Assembly: GCA_903813345.2 (NCBI GenBank)
Contig: CAIIXF020000004.1
Span: 536,513-600,512, forward strand
Reading direction: 5' to 3'
Length of the DNA: 64,000 nucleotides
From: Owenia fusiformis
Taxonomy: Eukaryota > Annelida > Polychaeta > Sabellida > Oweniidae
Shown here one piece after another: positions 12,801 through 27,800 of this stretch (position 1 is the first letter of the stretch; each line of letters begins with the position of its first letter). Both the position numbers and the translations under genes were made by a program. Under the pieces are notes generated by a model. That model was given only the letters and a program-made list of their open reading frames with translations, had not been told where the DNA came from and did not search any database.

Positions 12801-15800
12801 AAATGACGTCATTCTAGTTTCAAAACGGGTTTTCGAAAACTTGCAAATAACAAGTTTTTTGTCAACTTTTTTTACACAAACAGACGTTCAATATGTCCAT
12901 CATTTTGATCAATTATAGCCCTCAATTTTGGCCTTAACTGGTCAAAAACATCATTGATATTCTGTTGAGACAATGGATTCCACTTCACAACAAGTCTATC
13001 CTTAATAAGGGACTGAGTAGATGTAAGGGGTTCATGATAAACCAATTCTGTTAGTTCTCCCAATACGTGGTAGTCGCAGACGTTGACATCGCATTATCCA
13101 ATTATGTTGTTTTTAGACCATCCTGGTATGAGCTCATTCTCGAATCATTACATTTTCCAACAAGATGGGGCTCCAAGCAATAGATCTCACAAGAGTGTCA
13201 AATATTTAAAAGAAATGTGCCTAGATTCATCTCCCTATAATCACTGCCTCCCCCCAGATCATTAGATTAACCAACGTCTGCGACTACCACGTATGGGGAG
13301 AACTAACAGAATTGGTGAACCATGAATCCTTTACATCTATTCAGTCTCTTGAGAACAGAATTGAATTAGTGAGAAGTGTATTTCATTGTCTTTAACAGCA
13401 TATCAATGATGCTATTGGCCAGTTTAGGCCAAAATTGAGGGGTACAATTGATCAAAATGGTGGACATATTGAACGTCTGTTTATGTAAATAAAGTTGACA
13501 ATAAAACTTGTTTTTGCAAGTTTTGTAAAACCCGTTTTGAAATGAAAATGACATCATTTATATTATGGACGCTGGTTGACAGACATTATAATAAATTTGT
13601 ACTTATGATATACCAAATTAAAGATAAGTAAATTCCCTATCCACTGGTATATAATATGACATGTTTTCATCAAGAAAATCAATATTTATTTTTGAAATAC
13701 GAGTGTCCCATTTTTTTTGGACCACCCTGTACATACCTAATGGGTAAAAAGTGTTATCATTAAATTACACTTCTATATAGTCATCTTTCATGTTATGTAG
13801 CACAACTCCATACCTAATATGGGCAAAAAGTGTTATCATTAAATGACACTTCTATATAGTCATATTTCATACCATGTAGCACAACTCCATACCTAATATG
13901 GGCAAAAAGTGTTATCATTAAATGACACTTCTATATAGTCATCTTTCATGCCATGTAGCACAACTCCATACCTAATATGGGCAAAAAGTGTTATCATTAA
14001 ATGACACTTCTATATAGTCATATTTCATACCATGTAGCACAACTCCATACCTAATATGGGCAAAAAGTGTTATCATTAAATGACACTTCTATATAGTCAT
14101 CTTTCATGTCATGTAGCACAACTCCATACCTAATATAAAGTGTTATCATTAAATGACACTTCTATATAGTCATCTTTCATGCCATGTAGCAAAACTCCAT
14201 ACCTAATATGGGCAAAAAGTGTTATCATTAAATGACACTTCTATATAGTCATCTTTCATGCCATGTAGCACAACTCCATACCTAATATGGGCAAAAAGTG
14301 TTATCATTAAATGACACTTCTATATAGTCATCTTTCATGCCATGTAGCACAACTCCATACCTAATATGGGCAAAAAGTGTTATCATTAAATGACACTTCT
14401 ATATAGTCATCTTTCATGCCATGTAGCACAACTCCATACCTAATATGGGCAAAAAGTGTTATCATTAAATGACACTTCTACATAGTCATCTTTAATGCCA
14501 TAGAGTACAACCTAATATACCTAATATGGGCAAAAAGTGTTATCATTAAATGACACTTCTATATAGTCATCTTTCATGCCATGTAGCACAACTCCATACC
14601 TAATATGGGCAAAAAGAGTTATCAATAAATGACACTTCTATATAGTCATCTTTCACGCCATGTAGCACAACTCCATACCTAATATGGGCAGAAAGTGCAG
14701 GGCTTGCATTAACGGCGTCCCTTACATGTAAGTGACGCAAAAAAAAATTATAGGACGGAAAAATAAAAAATATTTCCGTTTTTGGGACGGAAAAAAAATT
14801 GAGTCAAACTTTGAACATTTTTTGAAAATCTTGAAAATCTCAATAGTTGATCATGTTTGACTTCTTTGAGGTGTATATTAAGATCAAAATATGTGAGATT
14901 TACAACTTTATTTTGAGTAAAAAAGAAAAAGAATGCAGAAAAACGAACTATTGTAATGGGCGATAATAGGTTATCAGTTTGCATGTGACATATTTTTCTC
15001 ACTGAAAAGCTGATATAAAACCTTCAAAATGAGTTCAATTGTACAAATGATGCATACTTACCTAGGTGAAGTAGTCTATTTGTGATTATATAACGTCAAA
15101 ATGGTCTAATTTATGATATAAATCAGAGGATTCTGATCATGTAGAAAATGTAGTGCTACACTAAATTACTGAGCGTCAGACAAATGCATACTAAAAAATG
15201 TTCTTATTTTTTCAAGCAGTTGTTCAGTGCAAACAGCAAGTATAAAGATAATCACAGTATAATAGTACTTACTATAACAGGCTGGAGGTTACATAACATA
15301 AGTGAATTGAATATAAAGAACATGTTTAAATCACAGGGCACGAATGGCAACATTTTGAAAACACATAAGACATGTATTAAAGATCAAGTCATGCACATTC
15401 CAAAATAGCCCATTATAGCTAATTTAGCTAATTTAGCTTATATATTGGAGGACACGCTTTTTTCTGTCGGGACTCACTTTTTAAATTTTTTTCCTTCATT
15501 GGGACTCACATTTTTCAGAGCCTAATGCAAGCGCTGAAGTGTTATCATTAAATGACACTTCTATATAGTCATCTTTCATACCATGTAGCACAACTCCATA
15601 CCTAATATGGGCAAAAAGTGTTATCATTAAATGACACTTCCACATAGTCATCTTTCATACCATGTAGCACAACTCCATACCTTATATGGGCAAAAAGTGT
15701 TATCATTAAATGACACTTCAGTCATCTTTCATGCCATAGAGTACAACCTAATATACCTAATATGAGCAAAAAGTGTTACTATTTTTTCTTATCTATATCA

Positions 15801-18800
15801 TTATTTCTTAATATGGAATTTCTTAATGCCTACTATTTTGGTGAATAACTTCACTGTTCAAATTCATGGACTACCTATGGTTCATCAAATCAGTATTCCA
15901 TTTAGAAAGGTTCATTTTCCATGAGTTGTTTTCAGAGTTGTTCGACTTTACAAGTTTTACTGTAGCTAATAAGCTAATTCATCAAAATCAATAATACATT
16001 AGTCACTGACATCAAAATTTCCATATTACGATCATGATATAGTTATAATCATACATTCTCCTCCATGCCACTGTTCATGACATGGCTTATTGGAAATGTG
16101 ATTTTAATATGAATATTATTGAAAGATTCGTGAAAACAACAGGATTTGTGTTAAAACAACAATACACTAATGAAGTAATAATTATGCAATTGTAATGTAT
16201 TATCATGTACCTCCTGCATGCCTCTATAAAAGCTTTCTCATCTGGTGATGGAGCCTGGTATTCATATTCAAAGCCAGTTTCACTGTAGCTGCCAATGGCT
16301 GTGTTATCCTTCTTATCAACTCTGACTGTATGACATAAAGACAGCACCATCAAGAATTCTTCAATTTCAGCCTGTAATATAATACAAACAATGATATATA
16401 CTGTGTGACACTATAGCTGCCAATGGCTGTGTTATCTTTCTTATCAACTCTGACTGTATGACATAAAGACAGCACCATCAGGAATTCTTCTATTTCAGCC
16501 TGTAATATAATACAATGATATACTGTGTGGCACTATAGCTGCCAATGGCTGTGTTATCTTTCTTATCAACTCTGACTGTATGACACAAAGACAGCACCAT
16601 CAGGAATTCTTCTATTTCAGCCTGTAATATAATACAATGATATATACTGTGTGACACTATAGCTGCCAATGGCTGTGTTATCCTTCTTATCAATTCTGAC
16701 TGTATGACACAAAGACAGCACCATCATGAATTCTTCTATTTCAGCCTGTAATATAATACAAACAATGATATATACTGTGTGACACTATAGCTGCCAATGG
16801 CTGTGTTATCTTTCTTATCAACTCTGACTGTATGACATAAAGACAGCACCATCAAGAATTCTTCCATTTCAGCCTGCAATATAATACAATGATATATACT
16901 GTGTGACACTATAGCTGCCAATGGCTGTGTTATCCTTCTTATCAATTCTGACTGTATGACATAAAGACAGCACCATCAAGAATTCTTCAATTTCAGCCTG
17001 TAATATAATACAAACAATGATATATACTGTGTGACACTATAGCTGCCAATCGCTGTGTTATCCTTCTTATCAACTCTGACTGTTTGACACAAAGACAGCA
17101 CCATCAGGAATTCTTCCATTTCAGCCTGTAATATAATACAAACAATGATATATACTGTGTGACACTATAGCTGCCATTGGCTGTGTTATCTTTCTTATCA
17201 ACTCTGACTGTATGACATAAAGACAGCACCATCAGGAACTCTTGTATTTCAGCCTGTAATATAATACAATGATATAAACTGTATGACACTATAGCTGCCA
17301 ATGGCTGTGTTATCCTTCTTATCAACTCTGACTGTATGACATAAAGACAGCACCATCAGGAACTCTTGTATTTCAGCCTGTAATATAATACAATGATATA
17401 AACTGTATGACACTATAGCTGCCAATGGCTGTGTTATCCTTCTTATCAACTCTGACTGTATGACATAAAGACAGCACCATCAGGAACTCTTGTATTTCAG
17501 CCTGTAATATAATACAATGATATAAACTGTATGACACTATAGCTGCCAATGGCTGTGTTATCCTTCTTATCAACTCTGACTGTATGACATAAAGACAGCA
17601 CCATCAGGAATTCTTCCATTTCAGCCTGTAATATAATACAATGATATAAACTGTGTGACACTATAGCTGACAATGGCTGTGTTATCCTTCTTATCAACTC
17701 TGACTGTATGACACAAAGACAGCACCATCAGGAATTCTTCTATTTCAGTCTGTAATATAATACAATGATATAAACTGTATGACACTATAGCTGCCAATGG
17801 CTGTGTTATCCTTCTTATCAACTCTGACTGTATGACACAAAGACAGCACCATCAGGAATTCTTCTATTTCAGTCTATAATACAAACAATGATATATACTG
17901 TGTGACACTATAGCTGCCAATGGCTGTGATATCTTTCTTATCAACTCTGACTGTATGACACAAAGACAGCACCATCAGGAATTCTTCTATTTCAGCCTGT
18001 AATATAATACAACAATGATATATACTGTGTGACACTATAGCTGCCAATGGCTGTGTTATCCTTCTTATCAACTCTGACTGCATGACATAAAGACAGCACC
18101 ATCATGAATTCTTCTATTTCAGCCTGTAATATAATACAAACAATGATATATACTGTGTGACACTATAGCTGCCAATGGCTGTGTTATCTTTCTTATCAAC
18201 TCTGACTGTATGACACAAAGACAGCACCATCAGGAATTCTTCTATTTCAGCCTGTAATATAATACAATGATATATGCTGTATGACACTATAGCTGCCAAT
18301 GGCTGTGTTATCTTTCTTATCAACTCTTTCTGTATGACACAAAGACAGCACCATCAGGAATTCTTCTATTTCAGCCTGTAATATAATACAACAATGATAT
18401 ACTGTTTACTGTGTCACACTATAGCTGCCAATGGCTGTGTTATCTTTCTTATCAACTCTGACTGTATGACACAAAGACAGCACCATCATGAATTCTTCTA
18501 TTTCAGCCTGTAATATAATACAAACAATGATATATACTGTGTGACACTATAGCTGCCAATGGCTGTGTTATCTTTCTTATCAACTCTGACTGTATGACAT
18601 AAAGACAGCACCATCAAGAATTCTTCAATTTCAGCCTACAATATTTCAAACTTTGGTTATTTCCCCATGCTTGGTTATCGTCTGAGAGGTTCCCATATTG
18701 TGAAATGTTTGTATTTGCAAAGTTTGAAAGTTGACAGAATAAAACTAATATTTTTTCCAATAATATCATGGAGTGTGACCAGGGTAACTGGACAACTCAT

Positions 18801-21800
18801 CCCTGGACAACTCATCCCCTAGACAACTCATCCCTGAACAACTCATCACCTAGACAACTATTGACCAGGATGGATACAGCTGTATGGCCACACATCAGCA
18901 AAATATACAGAAATATCCACCCCAGTCCATTCCCACAGGTTATGCACCTAAAATATCTCTATGTACGGAATACATATAACATGTTCCTTTAATCGAGAGG
19001 CAGGTTAATGATAAGATGTGACTTACTGTAAGTTGTGGAACAGGGGCTGGTTGAACATCTGGAATGTCAGGCTTAAAGCAAAGCATTCCACCAACTTCAA
19101 TGTACTTCACTCTACCTATTGAGCACTGGCGGAACTGCATGTCATTTTCAGTCAAAGTTCCTGTCTTGTCTGAGAACAGGTACTCCACCTATTGAGAAAA
19201 AGCAACTGGTTTTACATCAATATAATTTTCAGTAACTAAATTTTAAGAAAGTGTATATCCAAATATTTAATAGAAATAATCCTCTGATTAACAATCCAAT
19301 TAGAATTCAAATCAATTAAAGAAACCCATCTTTACAGTGAAAGATATCATGAATCTTAATTTATTTACATACCTGTCCAAGTTCCTCATTGAGATCAGAA
19401 GTGTTTGCCTTGGCTCTTTCATTTACTTCACTATCATAAAGCTCAAGATCCCAACCCAGTAACATTGAACCAAAGAACTTCATCAGCTCTGGAAAATACA
19501 TGAAGTATACACTCTTCATGATTATACAGTTAAACCTATGTAGGGGAAACAATTAAAAATGTTCCACTCATGGAGATGTTCCACATCACATGTTTTACAG
19601 TATCAGTATTTTTTATAAATTGAGTTGATAACTAAAATAAAAAAAATCTTATTGTTCACCTACCTACAGTGACATACATGGAGATGTTATTGCAATGAAT
19701 TATAGTGAGCTGATAACTGGAATAACAAGAACACAAATGTGTACAATATGTCCCCACCTATGGGTGATCCCGTCAAATGGTTATCCTAAAAATGAGTAGG
19801 CAAGACTTTACCGACATAATTTGAGGACGGAGAATCCAAAATGGCCACATTAAAATTTACAAAGAATGCCAAAAAAGTTAGTCAGTTCTAGATTTTCATA
19901 CTAAGAACCACCCCTGAAAATTTGAAATTGATCCGTCACACAGTTAACCAGAAAACATGTAAACAAGACTTTACAGACAAGATTTGAGGACAGAAAATCC
20001 AAAATGGCTGCCTTGACATTTATCCAGAATGCCAAAAACTAATCTGTTCTAGATTTTAATACTAAGAATCATCCCTGAAAATTTGAAATTGATCTACCAA
20101 ACAGTTCACCTGGAAATGTGTAGACAAGACTTAACAGACGAGATTTTAGGACAGAAAATCCAAAATGGCTGCCTTGACATTTACCCAGAATGCCCAAAAA
20201 TTAATCAGTTCTAGATTTTCATACTAAGAATCATCCCTGAAAATTTGAAATTGATCTAGCAAACGTTTCACCTAAAAACGCGTAGACAAGACTTTACGGG
20301 CAAGATTTTAAGACGGAAAATCCAAAATGGCTGCCTTGACATTTATCCAGAATGCCAAAAAACTAATCAGATCTAGATTTTCATACTGAGAATCATCCCT
20401 GAAAATTTGAAATTGATCTACCAAACGGTTCACCTGAAAATGCGTAGACAAGACTTTACATACAAGATTTTAGGACGGAAAATCCAAAATGGCTGCCTTG
20501 ACATTTACCCAGAATGCCCAAAAACTAATCAGATCTAGATTCTTATACTAAGAATCATCCCTGAAAATTTGAAATTGATCTACAAAACGGTTCATCTGAA
20601 AATGCGTAGACAAGACTTTACAGACAAGATTTTAGGACGGAAAAATCCAAAATGGCCGACAATAAAAAAGTGATTATGAGTTTTTGCTGAAATCTTTTTA
20701 CAAAATTATCACATATAACTACTGTTAACAATAACATAGGCTTTTACAACAAAGTACACCTGAAATTATTTATAAAGCTACTAAAAAGTTTAAGTATGAA
20801 AACTGAAAAACACCATTCAATATGATACAAAGTATTATCGTGCGCTAACTTTTCTTAAAACATTCAAAATGGCTGACATGACTGAGCTAACAGGTCCAAA
20901 ACCTAATCAGATCTAGAATGAAGTGAGCTGAACAAGATGTTAAAGTTTTAAAAGCAACGGTGATGCCGTTTTTCTTAAAGTTTGCAGACAAGGATTTTAG
21001 CATTTGACTTCAAAATGGCCGACAGGAAGTAGGTATCGAGTTAATTTTTTTTCATCCACATCTGTATGCACTCATAAGTTATCCCTGAAAATTTGAAGGT
21101 GATATCTGTAGCGGTTTTGGAGAAAACTGCCGGACGTACGGACGGACAGACAGACGGACAGACAGACAGACAGACAGACGGACGGACAGACGGACGCGCC
21201 TAGGCCGACAATATGGCCCCACACTATGTGGTGGGGACATAAAAAGTCTGATATATCACTTACCTACAGTTACATACATGGAGATGGGGATGATATAGTT
21301 GAGCAAAACCATGAAACTTAAGAACTCCTCAATAAATACCAGGGCCTGAAAATAACATAATGCATAAAGCATAAATAAAAATAAACACAAAGAAAATGGA
21401 ACAAGACACTGAAAATAGGGGTACAGTAAAAAGGGCAAATAAGCATGTCAATAATCAATAATAATGTTTATAACGTTTAATTGATACATAAACATAGTTT
21501 AAGAAGTAAAATTTATTTTTACAGAAAACTAATATTTATATTATCAATTCAATGCTGAAATATATATATATAATGTCCAAAAACATCCTCAGTTTTCATG
21601 CAAAGTACAGCCCTGAAAATTTGAAATTGATCTACCAAACAGTTCATTTGGAAACACATAGACAAAATTAAGTGGGACAACTCTCTACTCACCCACCTGT
21701 AAGGCAAACTGATCACAACATTTATAGCACTATTGAGGGTGTGATAAAAATGTACTACTTACTGTAAGTGAGTGTTCTCCTACGACGTACCAGGGCTGAC

Positions 21801-24800
21801 CTCCTGGCTGGGAAATGTACCAGCGCTTTAAACCAACCAACAGTCCTGATTCTATACACAAGAGCAGTAGGAATATCAGCAGAAACTTGTTCATAGACCT
21901 GCACATAAAATTCAGGATGTATACATAAATATACAAAGGTTTCATTCCATAAAAATTGATATTTAACATATGTGAATTTACTGTGTGTGTCAAGTGATTA
22001 TTAACTCATCTTTAAGATCATATGACCTGTCATGTGACACATATCAGTCATGCCATGGTCAAATTTGCTCCGATTTTTCTATGGTGCCCGGCCGATTGAG
22101 TATTTTGTTCAAAATTGAATAACAAAATACTCATCGGCCGGGTGTATTCAATTTTGAACAAAATACTCATTGGCTGAAAATCAGAGCAAATGTGACCATG
22201 GCATCAATCAGTCAATTTGCAACAAAGTTTCTCTGTTCAATTGCCATTGGCTTAAGACACAACTATGAGTTTCAACCAATGTTCCAATTTTAATAATGTA
22301 TGATGTTAAGTCAAGAGGACGAAATAACCCAGAATTCCAAAATGAACCTGCACACATCTTCATGTATTAATGAAGCTGGAAGTACATCTTAATATTCATC
22401 TTTGAAATCTGGGTTATCCCTCTGTTATTTAGGGAGATATCATTTTACTTACTTCTGAAGTCAAATAAACATACCTCTCAACTCTTGAAAACTTGTGAGA
22501 TTTAAACTTTGAGTTCAAGGACATCTTGGTGTCTTTGCCTGTATATACTGCACAACCTTTAATAAGAATTTGTAAAAGTTAATCATTGGTGTCTTTGCCT
22601 GTATATACTGCACAACCTTTAATAAGAATTTATAAAAAGTTAATCATTGGTGTCTTTGCCTGTATATACTGCACAACCTTTAATAAGAATTTGTAAAAAG
22701 TTAATCATTGGTGTCTTTGCCTGTATATACTGCACAACCTTTAATAAGAATTTATAAAAAGTTAATCATTGGTGTCTTTGCCTGTATATACTGCACAACC
22801 TTTAATAAGAATTTATAAAAAGTTAATCATTGGTGTCTTTGCCTGTATATACTGCACAACCTTTAATAAGAATTTGTAAAAAGTTAATCATTGGTGTCTT
22901 TGCCTGTATATACTGCACAACCTTTAATAAGAATTTATAAAAGTTAATCATTGGTGTCTTTGCCTGTATATACTGCACAACCTTTAATAAGAATTTATAA
23001 AAAGTTAATCATTGGTGTCTTTGCCTGTATATACTGCACAACCTTTAATAAGAATTTATAAAAAGTTAATCATTGGTGTCTTTGCCTGTATATACTGCAC
23101 AACCTTTAATAAGAATTTATAAAAAGTTAATCATTGGTGTCTTTGCCTGTATATACTGCACAACCTTTAATAAGAATTTGTAAAAAGTTAATCATTGGTG
23201 TCTTTGCCTGTATATACTGCACAACCTTTAATAAGAATTTATAAAAAGTTAATCATTGGTGTCTTTGCCTGTATATACTGCACAACCTTTAAAGAATTTG
23301 TAAAAGTTAATCATTGGTGTCTTTGCCTGTATATACTGCACAACCTTTAAAGAATTTGTAAAAAGTTAATCATTGGTGTCTTTGCCTGTATATACTGCAC
23401 AACCTTTAAAGAATTTGTAAAAAGTTAATCATTGGTGTCTTTCCCTGTATAAACTGCACAACCTTTAAAGAATTTGTAAAAAGTTAATCATTGGTGTCTT
23501 TGCCTGTATATACTGCACAACCTTTAATAAGAATTTATAAAAAGTTAATCATTGGTGTCTTTGCCTGTATATACTGCACAACCTTTAATAAGAATTTATA
23601 AAAAGTTAATCATTGGTGTCTTTGCCTGTATATACTGCACAACCTTTAATAAGAATTTATAAAAAGTTAATCATTGGTGTCTTTGCCTGTATATACTGCA
23701 CAACCTTTAATAAGAATTTGTAAAAAGTTAATCATTGGTGTCTTTGCCTGTATATACTGCACAACCTTTAATAATAATTTATAAAAAGTTAATCATTGGT
23801 GTCTTTGCCTGTATATACTGCACAACCTTTAATAAGAATTTGTAAAAAGTTAATCATTGGTGTCTTTGCCTGTATATACTGCACAACCTTTAATAAGAAT
23901 TTGTAAAAAGTTAATCATTGGTGTCTTTGCCTGTATATACTGCACAACCTTTAATAAGAATTTGTAAAAAGTTAATCATTGGTGTCTTTGCCTGTATATA
24001 CTGCACAACCTTTAATAAGAATTTATAAAAAGTTAATCATTGGTGTCTTTGCCTGTATATACTGCACAACCTTTAATAAGAATTTGTAAAAAGTTAATCA
24101 TTGGTGTCTTTGCCTGTATATACTGCACAACCTTTAATAAGAATTTGTAAAAAGTTAATCATTGGTGTCTTTGCCTGTATATACTGCACAACCTTTAATA
24201 AGAATTTGTAAAAAGTTAATCATTGGTGTCTTTGCCTGTATATACTGCACAACCTTTAATAAGAATTTGTAAAAAGTTAATCATTGGTGTCTTTGCCTGT
24301 ATATACTGCACAACCTTTAATAAGAATTTATAAAAAGTTAATCATTGGTGTCTTTGCCTGTATATACTGCACAACCTTTAATAAGAATTTATAAAAAGTT
24401 AATCATTGGTGTCTTTGCCTGTATATACTGCACAACCTTTAATAAGAATTTGTAAAAAGTTAATCATTGGTGTCTTTGCCTGTATATACTGCACAACCTT
24501 TAATAAGAATTTATAAAAAGTTAATCATTGGTGTCTTTGCCTGTATATACTGCACAACCTTTAATAAGAATTTATAAAAAGTTAATCATTGGTGTCTTTG
24601 CCTGTATATACTGCACAACCTTTAATAAGAATTTGTAAAAAGTTAATCATTGGTGTCTTTGCCTGTATATACTGCACAACCTTTAATAAGAATTTATAAA
24701 AAGTTAATCATTGGTGTCTTTGCCTGTATATACTGCACAACCTTTAATAAGAATTTGTAAAAAGTTAATCATTGGTGTCTTTGCCTGTATATACTGCACA

Positions 24801-27800
24801 ACCTTTAATAAGAATTTGTAAAAAGTTAATCATTGGTGTCTTTGCCTGTATATACTGCACAACCTTTAATAAGAATTTGTAAAAAGTTAATCATTGGTGT
24901 CTTTGCCTGTATATACTGCACAACCTTTAATAAGAATTTATAAAAAGTTAATCATTGGTGTCTTTGCCTGTATATACTGCACAACCTTTAATAAGAATTT
25001 ATAAAAAGTTAATCATTGGTGTCTTTGCCTGTATATACTGCACAACCTTTAATAAGAATTTATAAAAAGTTAATCATTGGTGTCTTTGCCTGTATATACT
25101 GCACAACCTTTAATAAGAATTTATAAAAAGTTAATCATTGGTGTCTTTGCCTGTATATACTGCACAACCTTTAATAAGAATTTGTAAAAAGTTCATCATT
25201 GGTGTCTTTGCCTGTATATACTGCACAACCTTTAATAAGAATTTGTAAAAAGTTCATCATTGGTGTCTTTGCCTGTATATACTGCACAACCTTTAATAAG
25301 AATTTATAAAAAGTTAATCATTGGTGTCTTTGCCTGTATATACTGCACAACCTTTAATAAGAATTTGTAAAAAGTTAATCATTGGTGTCTTTGCCTGTAT
25401 ATACTGCACAACCTTTAATAAGAATTTGTAAAAAGTTAATCATTGATGTCTTTGCCTGTATATACTGCACAACCTTTAATAAGAATTTTTAAATAGTTAA
25501 TCATTGGTGTCTTTGCCTGTATATACTGCACAACCTTTAATAAGAATTTGTAAAAGTTAATCATTGGTGTCTTTGCCTGTATATACTGCACAACCTTTAA
25601 TAAGAATTTATAAAAAGTTAATCATTTGTGTCTTTGCCTGTATATACTGCAAAACCTTTAATAAGAATTTATAAAAAGTTAATCATTGGTGTCTTTGCCT
25701 GTATATACTGCACAACCTTTAATAAGAATTTGTAAAAAGTTAATCATTGGTGTCTTTGCCTGTATATACTGCACAACCTTTAATAAGAATTTATAAAAAG
25801 TTAATCATTGGTGTCTTTGCCTGTATATACTGCACAACCTTTAATAAGAATTTATAAAAAGTTAATCATTGGTGTCTTTGCCTGTATATACTGCACAACC
25901 TTTAATAAGAATTTGTAAAAAGTTAATCATTGGTGTCTTTGCCTGTATATACTGCACAACCTTTAATAAGAATTTATAAAAAGTTAATCATTGGTGTCTT
26001 TGCCTGTATATACTGCACAACCTTTAATAAGAATTTGTAAAAAGTTAATCATTGGTGTCTTTGCCTGTATATACTGCACAACCTTTAATAAGAATTTATA
26101 AAAAGTTAATCATTGATGTCTTTGCCTGTATATACTGCACAACCTTTAATAAGAATTTTTAAATAGTTAATCATTGGTGTCTTTGCCTGTATATACTGCA
26201 CAACCTTTAATAAGAATTTTTAAATAGTTAATCATTGGTGTCTTTGCCTGTATATACTGCACAACCTTTAATAAGAATTTATAAAAAGTTAATCATTGGT
26301 GTCTTTGCCTGTATATACTGCACAACCTTTAATAAGAATTTTTAAATAGTTAATCATTGGTGTCTTTGCCTGTATATACTGCACAACCTTTAATAAGAAT
26401 TTATAAAAAGTTAATCATTGATGTCTTTGCCTGTATATACTGCACAACCTTTAATAAGAATTTTTAAATAGTTAATCATTGGTGTCTTTGCCTGTATATA
26501 CTGCACAACCTTTAATAAGAATTTTTAAATAGTTAATCATTGGTGTCTTTACCTGTATATACTGCACAACCTTTAATAAGAATTTATAAAAAGTTAATCA
26601 TTGGTGTCTTTGCCTGTATATACTGCACAACCTTTAATAAGAATTTGTAAAAAGTTAATCATTGGTGTCTTTGCCTGTATATACTGCACAACTTTTAATA
26701 AGAATTTGTAAAAGTTAATATTTTAAATAACAGTTAAATATTAAAAGTAAATCAATAGACTTTTCCAATAAACCCTGCCACCTTTTGGAATATCAAGCAA
26801 GCTATGATATATTGGCTAGAATGATGATGTCATTGGTTGTTCTTCTCAAAAATTAGCAATAAGTTAATCCTATTTTTGCTTGGACAGATTGCAACTTGTG
26901 CCTATGACATCATCAAATTAGCCAATATATCATAGCTTCTTTGATGGAACAAAGGGTGACAGGGTTTATTGGGAACATCCCTCAAGGTTCAGATAATAAC
27001 TCTGCAATGACATTCATATTAAACATCATTCATTGGCTGTATTTTGAATATTAAATAGATTAAAAAATTCTGCTTCATTTTATCAAAGTCATATAGAGAC
27101 CAATAAACAAACTGATTTAATTTGGGGAATCTCAATTTCATTAGTTATGAGTTTATATACAAGTAATACATGAAGGTAATTATTTGTTTGATAATATGGA
27201 TTTTATTCTATGGGCCAATATGACTTAAGTGTCAATTTTGATATTTGCTGAAGTTAATGTCATATCGTCCTTCAAATAAATTCCATATTCTATTCTTAAT
27301 ATCAATGACCTTTTCATTCTATGAATCATATGAGATTCAATGGATGGATCCAGGATTTGGATGAACATGGGATAAATTACAGGATTTTCAAATATCAATT
27401 CTAATTTATTATGAAGGTAGCATCCAGGGAAAAATGGAATTATTTTATGGAATAAATTCATTTCAACTAGAAAACTGTGAAAGACTTCCTTAGAATTTTT
27501 TGAATGACAGCCCACCCAAGTGATGGACTAAACATGTGGGTACTAAAACAACAGATATGGAATGGGCAAAGATTTCTTAGTAACCTTCAAAGAAGTAAAA
27601 CTCAATGTAAGACTTTTAGAAGCAAAGAAATGTTATGTTAATATCCATTTTTTACAAAATCAGGCTATTATTTAAGCAGTTATAAAGGGGGACGGAATGT
27701 TTGTCAGTTCCAGGAATCCTCCAAACAAGGTTTATAAACATTTATATATCTTTGGGATAGGGTTGGCATAACTGAATTAGTTTTTTTCTTCAAGTTACTA

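Larger units (their letters stand above)
8253..13729. mobile_element. Tc1/mariner-type element, palindromic derivative, carrying a LINE
   Basis: TIRs start CAGGGTGGTCCAAAAAA and are about 46 bp long, flanked by TA at 8251-8252 and 13730-13731. The empty site fits a 79-bp unit with one C to A change. Without the LINE the element is about 1.06 kb. Its two halves are inverted copies (12724-13085 against 13273-13640) around a 187-bp centre, so both ends carry the 3' end of a transposase gene facing outward. Confidence 0.9.

Noticed and set aside
16287-18640. Mutually exclusive alternative exons
   Set aside because: Copies lack donors and the exon 3' half, and hit in-frame stops.
22529-26716. CRISPR-like regular array
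   Set aside because: Units are direct tandem copies without unique spacers, in a eukaryotic intron. The same holds for all other arrays here.
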